From: Hyphochytrium catenoides
Taxonomy: Eukaryota; Sar; Hyphochytriomycetes; Hyphochytriales; Hyphochytriaceae
Assembly: GCA_900088475.1 (NCBI GenBank)
Contig: FLMG01003413.1
Span: forward strand, 1-27,683
DNA length: 27,683 nt
Direction of reading: 5' to 3'
In this document: in pieces, positions 21,546 to 27,683 of the stretch
Layout: each line of letters starts with the position of its first letter
Numbering within the stretch: the stretch's first letter is position 1
Position numbers and translations under genes: made by a program
The notes under the pieces: model-generated
Seen by the model: the letters and a program-made list of their open reading frames with translations, nothing else
What the model was told of the DNA's origin: nothing
Database searches by the model: none

Positions 21546-22445
21546 CATGGGGAACAATGCACATGTTTTTAGTGTTGTTTGGCACATGTACAGTTTCAAC
21601 TCATTAATTTATAAATCCTGTCTATCTGCTTCACATGCAGCCACATGCTGCTTGCTCGCTCCTTTCTCTCACTGTCCCCGAAGTCAATCTCTGAACTTGC
21701 TAATACCAATACAAAAAGGAAGGCACAAGGAAGTAAGATATCTTCAGTGAAGGCTGCTCGATCCGCCCGGCATGTATTTGAAAGGTCCACAGGTAACAAG
21801 CTGCTGAGCTCCAGCCTGCCATAAAATCTCCTAAGAACGCCAATTGTTGAGAGCTATTCAAAGGCGCCGGACTAGCACTGTGAACAGCAACGCCCACCAA
21901 ATAGCATCACCCCTTCTTACTTCTCTCGGGACAGCCGTTGAACGCCAGCTTCTCTGTCGTCGCCTCGGACAAGAAGACCATTGCCCGCTTCAGCCGTCTG
22001 ACTGCGTTGGTCTATTCTATGGCCTCTGGCCCTATGGCCCGCTGATTGAGGTTTCTGGTCTTGGCAATGGGAGCGAAATCTTTAATTGACACCCAAGCTT
22101 CTCATATTCTGATGTTATTCCTAAATATACATCGTAAGATGCTTACAAACGCTCAGTGTAATTGGACTGATTAGGAATAGTGTTAAGATCTGTAGACTGG
22201 CTTGGCCTGTTGTTACGAAGATTGTCTCATATTCTTCTACGAGTACTATTGAGACTCTAGGAACGTGAGGGAGAACATGAGTAGAAAGTGGGAGAAGTGG
22301 AGGATCCTTGCTTTTCTGAGTCGAGGCTATCATTATTCATAGAGAAAGGAGCTTCAGTTGACAACGTGCTTAGACCTCGCTGTAGGTTCCACAGTCTTAG
22401 CGCTTGGCCGCTTTTTTCACTTCTGGCAGATCCGACCATAGAAGT
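21546..22445. other. intergenic region between PHD/CW gene and RCC1 gene
   Basis: Both genes run plus, so this holds a 3' UTR and the RCC1 promoter. About 21690-21830 on the plus strand has an open, basic, coding-like stretch (NTNTKRKAQGSKISSVKAAR) and 21850-22089 another open frame without ATG. Neither can be joined by phase-consistent splices to the PHD/CW gene, so no gene is called. Confidence 0.45.
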
Positions 22446-24550
22446 ATGTTTGGGGTTCGCAGTAGACAGGCAACAGCAAGGCTTATCCAGGGCTGGAGGC
22501 AGGCTGCGCTGCAGATCTCGGTTCAGACAGCCAACAAGTCGAACGATGTAAAGCTGATGCTTGGTGCGGTTGCACTCGGCACAGCCATGGGTCTCTCCTT
22601 TGTCAACGGGTCAGACGAAATTGCAGGCGCTGAAGCCAAGAGAAAAGCTGACAGACTAAAAGTTTACTCTTGGTACGTGCTGGTCACCGCCCAGGCAGAT
22701 ATCGATGTAGTAACATCCACATTACCGTGCCCATGTTGTTCAACAGGGGCTCCGGGCAGTTTGGACAGCTCGGTCAAGGTAGCGAGAAGGTATGAGCGAC
22801 CGTCTTCGAAGGCAGAAACCCCAAGCTGATAATCTCTGCTAGGACGAGAGTCTACCCAAGCCAGTGGACTTCCTTTCAAATAAACAGGTGGCTTACATAG
22901 CTGCAGGAGGCTCTAGGTAAGGTTCCCGCACAACTGAAGCCAGCTGATGATCTGTCTGCTTACTCCTTTAATTCAGTTCGGCGGCTGTGACGAGCAAACA
23001 TGAGGTCTACACTTTCGGTGCAGGTGGTAACAGGTGAGATGGGTCCTAGATGCAACCAATCTATAGCTCCGAACAGAACAGTAACCTTGCAACTAGCCGT
23101 CTAGGACATGGGGATTCTATAGACACCCCAAATCAGAGCGTTCCTCAGCTCGTAAGAACGCTCCTAGAAGAAAAAGTGAAGGAGGTGAAGGTTGGGGACT
23201 ATCATATGGTCGCTCTTACTGAAGATGGCAGGGTAAGCGCTCTTTTACGGCCAACTCCTTTCCTCTTGCTTGACATCGGCACTGAGCTTCCTCGTTCTAG
23301 GTCTTCACTTGGGGCAAGAACAAGGCTCCTCAACTTGGCCATAAGTAAGCTGACAGCGGCTAAAGTTCCTAGCTTTACGGCCATAGCCTCGGTTGCGATG
23401 TTTGTGAGTTGACCAAATCCTTCTTCATATATTGTTTGTAGGAACCTAAAAGCGGGCTACCCTAATGAGGTGATGCTGCCTGAGAAGATTGTTGCCGTAG
23501 ACTGTGGTAGGCAACAAACTGTTGCTGTCTCCGAGTCAGGCCACGTCTACACTTGGGGTATTGGGTACGAAGGAGCATTAGGGCACGGAGACAAGGAAAA
23601 TCGACCGAGCCCAAAGCGGCTGGAGGCACTGGCTGGCAGGGTGAAGGTTGTGTCAGTCGCTTGTGGACGAGGTATGAGCCACCTGAATCCTCTGTAACCC
23701 TTGTAGGACTGTATTTACTCATATTACGTCTCTGCTTCATAGAGTTCACGGTGGCCCTAGATAGTGAAGGCAAGCTGTATAGCTGGGGCGCTAATGATTA
23801 TGGCCAATTAGGTCAGACATCTTCCCACTTTGTCATATTTGATAGCATCACACTAATGGCTACACCAGGAACTAGCTCTTCCTTACGCTACGTGCGAATG
23901 CCCGAGGAGGTGAGGAGCCTAACAGATCCAGTAGTCACCTTTTCTTGTGGCGAGTACCATACAGCGGTAGGCCTTTAGCACAAATACATCTAGTCTCCCC
24001 TCTCATCTTATCAGACATGACTAGGCTGTAACCTCCAAAGGCGAGGTTTATACCTGGGGTGCTGGAAAGGACGGACAATTGGGGCACGATAACCGCGATG
24101 ACGTCAGGTACGAGCTACCATGATGTCCTTTGGGAAAATAGTCTGCCGACTGGTGCCGTCTTCCCTCGCAGCTTACCACGCCTAGTAGAAGATCTTAACG
24201 GCAAAGAGATCGTCCACGTTAGCTGCGGTGGCGGGCATACAGCGGCTGTTAGTGGTTAGTCTTCTATTCTTAGTATTTTACTATATTAGCCACACTCACA
24301 CCGGGGACTATAGGTACGGGTATGCTCTACACCTTCGGTAGGGGGAGGAGCGGACAGCTTGGCCGTGGGGACCAGATAGAAAGCATTGCTGCTTATCGTA
24401 CTAAGCCGACAGAAGTGAAGGTATGTTGATCTGGTAACTTTTTTCAGCTCCAGCCCTAACCGGTGTCGGACACCTTCTCAGAGTTTGGCAAACAGAGTCT
24501 ATCAGGTAGCTTGCGGGGACGACCACACTTTAGCACTTGTCGTTGAATAG
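22446..24550 (+). CDS. RCC1-repeat protein with N-terminal hydrophobic segment, mitochondrial RCC1L/Fmp25-like
   Basis: Seven-bladed RCC1-type propeller protein. Thirteen exons sum to 440 codons (439 aa) with every phase correct: 22446-22672, 22747-22789, 22843-22916, 22977-23033, 23097-23232, 23301-23344, 23442-23671, 23743-23811, 23869-23966, 24025-24107, 24172-24254, 24314-24420 and 24482-24550. The first 40 residues are Arg/Gln-rich without acidic residues (MFGVRSRQATARLIQGWRQA), followed by a single hydrophobic segment (LMLGAVALGTAMGLSFV). That layout suits mitochondrial import and inner-membrane anchoring, as in yeast Fmp25; human RCC1L is the mitoribosome-linked relative. Propeller strands repeat as WGSGQFGQLGQGSE, SRLGHGD, VYTWGIGYEGALGHGD, LYSWGANDYGQLG, VYTWGAGKDGQLGHD and LYTFGRGRSGQLGRGD, with VACGDDHTLAL near the end. 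Several exon ends fall inside the GQLG turns. Nuclear Ran exchange activity is unlikely given the leader. Confidence 0.9.
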
Positions 24551-24665
24551 TGCGTGGAGAGGCGTGCTCACTGGCTGCCTAAAATAAATAAAGCTTACGA
24601 TTCTATGTTTCTATAAGGCTCTTCTTGCAGAGTGTAAAAGCTGGCTGTATCGCTGCAGTGTCGTC

Positions 24666-27600
24666 TCATCGGCTCTTGCTCTTGGTCTCCAGGCCAGTTT
24701 CCGTGCCCAAGAGAGCGCTCAACGTAGTTTGGATGTCCCTTCTGCTAACCGGCTTGGTTATGACAGCATTCATCCCAGACTCCCTGCACAGCTCATCATC
24801 TCCAGGCATCAGGTTCGCTGTCACTGCGACTATCGGAACACAATTGCCTGAGCGTCTAATCTCTCTCGTGGCTTCGAGGCCATCACATGCCGGCTACAAG
24901 AGAAAAGAGTTTTGGTCAGTGAGAGCATAGCGTAACCAGCAGCCTAAGTTTCACAAGGCACTTTACCATCATCCAATCCATCAACACAACGTCAAAGCTA
25001 TGCGCTTGCACTGCAGCTATCGCTTGCAGTCCATCTTCCACTATGGTAACCTTATGGCCTTGCTGCTCCAATAAAGACCTATAGGAGTTGAGCTTGCATT
25101 AGGCCCAACCTCTGCATCCCCTGGAGCAACTTCAAGGCAGATGCTACCTCAGGACTGTTTGATTTATTCTGTTATCCTCTGCCACCAAGATATCGAGGGG
25201 TTTGATTCCTGCAGCTGGTGTGGCCACTCTCCGCGCACAAACGCCGGTTCCACTATTAATGGAACTAGGGCGAATGCCCTTTTCGTGTACACCCAGAGCT
25301 AAATGGACCGTGAAGGTTGTACCTAGAGCAGCGCCGTAGCAGTCTCTTTTGTAAGAGTGGGGAAATGCCACGTAATGTTATTTTCAGTACCTTGATCGAG
25401 GACACTATTAACCTCCACGGTACCGTCCATCAGCTCCAAAAGCCGCTTGGTAATAGCGAGACCTAGACCACTGAGGATGGATCAATCAATTGAAGCTGGT
25501 GGACATTGCAACCTTTCCGTCAGTATCTGACTACCTTACCTTCCCTCGAATCTTCGGCTGGTCGATGAATCCGCTTGGCTGAATTGGTCGAAAAGCTTGG
25601 GCATAAAGTCTGCTGATATTCCTGCAGCAAGAATATAAGTGCAAGCAAAGCAGCCATTGACCGCTGTCCGGACTTCGGTTAGGTCTCAAATGGAAACCGT
25701 TACTAACCAATCCCCGTGTCTGACACTGCAATGGAAATCATCCTTCGTTGAGCGAGATCTAGGTTATCTGAAGCTACAACCTTGACCCGGACACTGCCTT
25801 GCTCAGTGAACTTGACGGCATTTCCGAGGATGTTAAGAAGAATCTGCTGGATCTATCAACGTGTTAAGGTAAGGTGTCAGGTCTCCCCTAGGGAGGGGTG
25901 ACAGGGATCCACTACCTTGGGTCCATCAGCTAGGTAATCAGTATCTTTAGGGCCGTCCCAAGCAATGGCAAGCTCTAACCCTTTCTTTGTGGCCATCGGC
26001 CTTACAATACTGACGGTGTCCTCCACGAGATGAAGTAGCCGAATAGGCTGCAGCTTTATCGTTAGTTTCCCTGCCTCCAGCTTGCTAAGGTCCAATATGT
26101 TGTTGACTATGCCCTGGCATTGGAGCACGTGCGTCACTTTCAGGCAGGGATGGTTCTAGCGGTCTGTGTGAGCAGACCTGCATAACTTCTGTGGACTCCC
26201 TGATAATGCGCAGGAAATTTTGAGTATTTGCGGAGTGCGGTTCGTCCTCTATAATCTCAAGCGCCCCGATAATACCCTATGGAACATCAAGAGTTCAGCT
26301 ATTACTATATAGAGCTTTCCAACGTCCACCCATTCTGTCATCCAATATTGTCTACCGTCAAGGGAGTTCGCAGCTCATGGCTCATTGCAGCCAGAAATTG
26401 AGCCTTGACACTCAGTAGTCTTTCGGCCTCCGTTCGAGCAGTGATGAGCTGTTCTTCTAACTGTTTTTGCCTTGTTATGTCTCGAACGATGGCAAGGACC
26501 ATCTCCTCATTGTTCGACCTCTTCATCCTCGACATTGACACCTCGCACTTGATGGGTGAGTTACTTGGATCCGTATGGTTGCGGAGGTTCCACTCGTAGC
26601 GACTGTTTACTGAGGGCTGACGCATCAGCCAGCGGACAGTTCCTTTGGACTATCCTTGAACGGACCTTACCTTTTTGATCATCTCCCTTCTGACTTCGTG
26701 GTTTCGTTGTAGCGCTGGGACCTGACGCTACTCCCTTTTCTCGCGCCCTGGAGTTAGGAAGGTCCAAGGAAGACGGGTCTGATATGTGGATCCAACTGAC
26801 ACCAACCATCTCCGCCACCGTTTGAAAGCCCAGTAAGGCGACAGCAGAACCATTGGCATCCAAGATGCGCAGGTCGGTTCCAAGCAGTAAAATGGCATCA
26901 TTTGCATCCTGGTGGTGAAACGTGAGGCGATATGACATAAAGAGAGATCAGGAGGACCCCAATGTGCGCACCGCAGTCGATGGAAGAGGTAGCAGGCGAG
27001 GAGACTTCAAGGAAGACTATAACTCTCGACCGAGGCTTCTTCTACTTCTGCCTACCTGGTAGAGTTTTCTGAAGTTCAGTTCACTTTGAATAAGGTTCTC
27101 GCGCAGCTGGGTTTCCAGAAATTGTGCCTGTACTCTGTCCTGTATATTGACGGCCTGGAAAAGGAAGGCCTTCTCTCCAGTCAGAGGGTCCAGGCAGTAT
27201 CGGACGGCCACACTGTGCCAGCTCGGTTCAGACCCAGAGCAATTAAGCAAGAATTCTCCCTCAAGAATAATGGTGTCTATAGCTGGGGGCCCCTCCTCCT
27301 AGGGTAGCAGCAGTGGTTATACACGAGCGCAGGAAGCTAAAAGATCATGTACGTTACTGTTTGTAAGGGTTCCACTATCTGGTTGTCTTTTTCTCCCTGT
27401 CCTTTTGCTAGACATCTTCGCGCCTGCAGTCGCACTAGTAGTTTGTCAGTATCCTGATAAGTTTGGACGGCATCAGCACTACTCACCTGGTGTCTTCGGG
27501 TTGGAACCTGATGCCTTTATTTTTGGTGCAATTACCCTGGAGGGCGTCGTGACCGCCTTGGCAGCGGTCAAAAATTTTGCTTTAGCAGTCTCTGTTGCAA

Positions 27601-27683
27601 AGTATTCATGAGCTTTCCATGCCCTTGGAAAGACTGCTTGGGCGGAAGGGTTCCTCATCAAGGGCTCTTCATTGGCATCAAAG
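24666..27683 (-). CDS. hybrid sensor histidine kinase (PAS, HisKA, HATPase_c, receiver), 5' end outside window
   Basis: Two-component phosphorelay kinase carrying its own receiver. Thirteen exons in the window (27536-27683, 27358-27486, 27056-27298, 26671-26908, 26356-26609, 26178-26276, 25916-26113, 25708-25852, 25540-25621, 25391-25470, 25148-25322, 24967-25078, 24666-24893) encode the last 709 residues in continuous phase. Order: a partial PAS ending WHSVAVRYCLDPLTGEK, a complete PAS starting DANDAILLLGTDLRILDANG and ending AIVRDITRQK, then HisKA with phospho-acceptor His in MSHELRTPLT (codon 26377-26379). HATPase follows with N box LNILGNAVKF, G1 VSDTGIG, F box LFDQFSQAD and G2 GLGLAITKRLL. 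The receiver has ILVAEDNRINQ, the phospho-acceptor Asp in VLMDWMM (codon 24976-24978), TAN and the ITKPV lysine, so all catalytic residues are intact. No membrane segment is visible in this part, and no cofactor-binding residue identifies the PAS ligand. It ends 115 bp from the convergent RCC1 gene. The signal sensed is unknown. Confidence 0.93.

Overview
This is a nuclear window from a compact, intron-dense, single-celled eukaryote, probably a flagellate-forming alga or other protist. About eighty introns can be placed. Most are 50-85 nt with GT..AG ends, many have a CTAAC/CTGAC-like branch sequence close to the acceptor, and nine complete or near-complete genes fit in 27.7 kb. A CEP41-type ciliary gene implies a cilium or flagellum. 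A plasma-membrane/organelle-style CPA2 antiporter, a hybrid histidine kinase, CW zinc fingers and a eukaryotic type II pantothenate kinase point away from animals and yeast-like fungi. I cannot fix the lineage from sequence alone. No RNA genes, transposons, CRISPR arrays or viral sequences were seen.

Layout. (1) 37-3792 minus: many-exon CPA2 monovalent cation/H+ antiporter with a C-terminal nucleotide-binding (RCK/TrkA-N-like) domain; its 5' end is unresolved. (2) 4771-6228 minus: CDK11/PITSLRE-type kinase. (3) 6986-8325 plus: CEP41-like rhodanese protein. (4) 8444-10336 minus: pantothenate kinase with an N-terminal hydrophobic anchor. (5) 10785-12038 plus: inosine/xanthosine triphosphatase (YjjX/NTPase family). 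(6) 12328-12717 minus: small unknown protein with a mitochondrial-style N-terminus and an internal duplication. (7) 13234-14738 minus: AAMP-type WD40 protein. (8) 15688-21545 plus: large chromatin reader with an NSD-type PHD cassette and three CW zinc fingers but no SET domain. (9) 22446-24550 plus: RCC1-repeat protein with an N-terminal hydrophobic segment, like mitochondrial RCC1L/Fmp25. (10) 24666-27683 minus, 5' end outside the window: PAS-HisKA-HATPase-REC hybrid histidine kinase.

The genes are unrelated in function (ion transport, cell-cycle/transcription kinase, cilium, CoA synthesis, nucleotide sanitation, chromatin, mitochondrial translation, signalling), as expected for eukaryotic gene order rather than an operon. 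Convergent pairs are packed tightly: 118 bp between genes 3 and 4, and 115 bp between genes 9 and 10. Splice joins were checked by phase. For the antiporter core, CDK, CEP41-like, PanK core, NTPase, AAMP-like and RCC1 models the summed exon lengths are exact multiples of three and the joined products match the known family order. The parts that remain unresolved are the 5' ends of the antiporter and PanK genes, the join near 17.1-17.3 kb, and an outlier intron at 19.1-19.4 kb.
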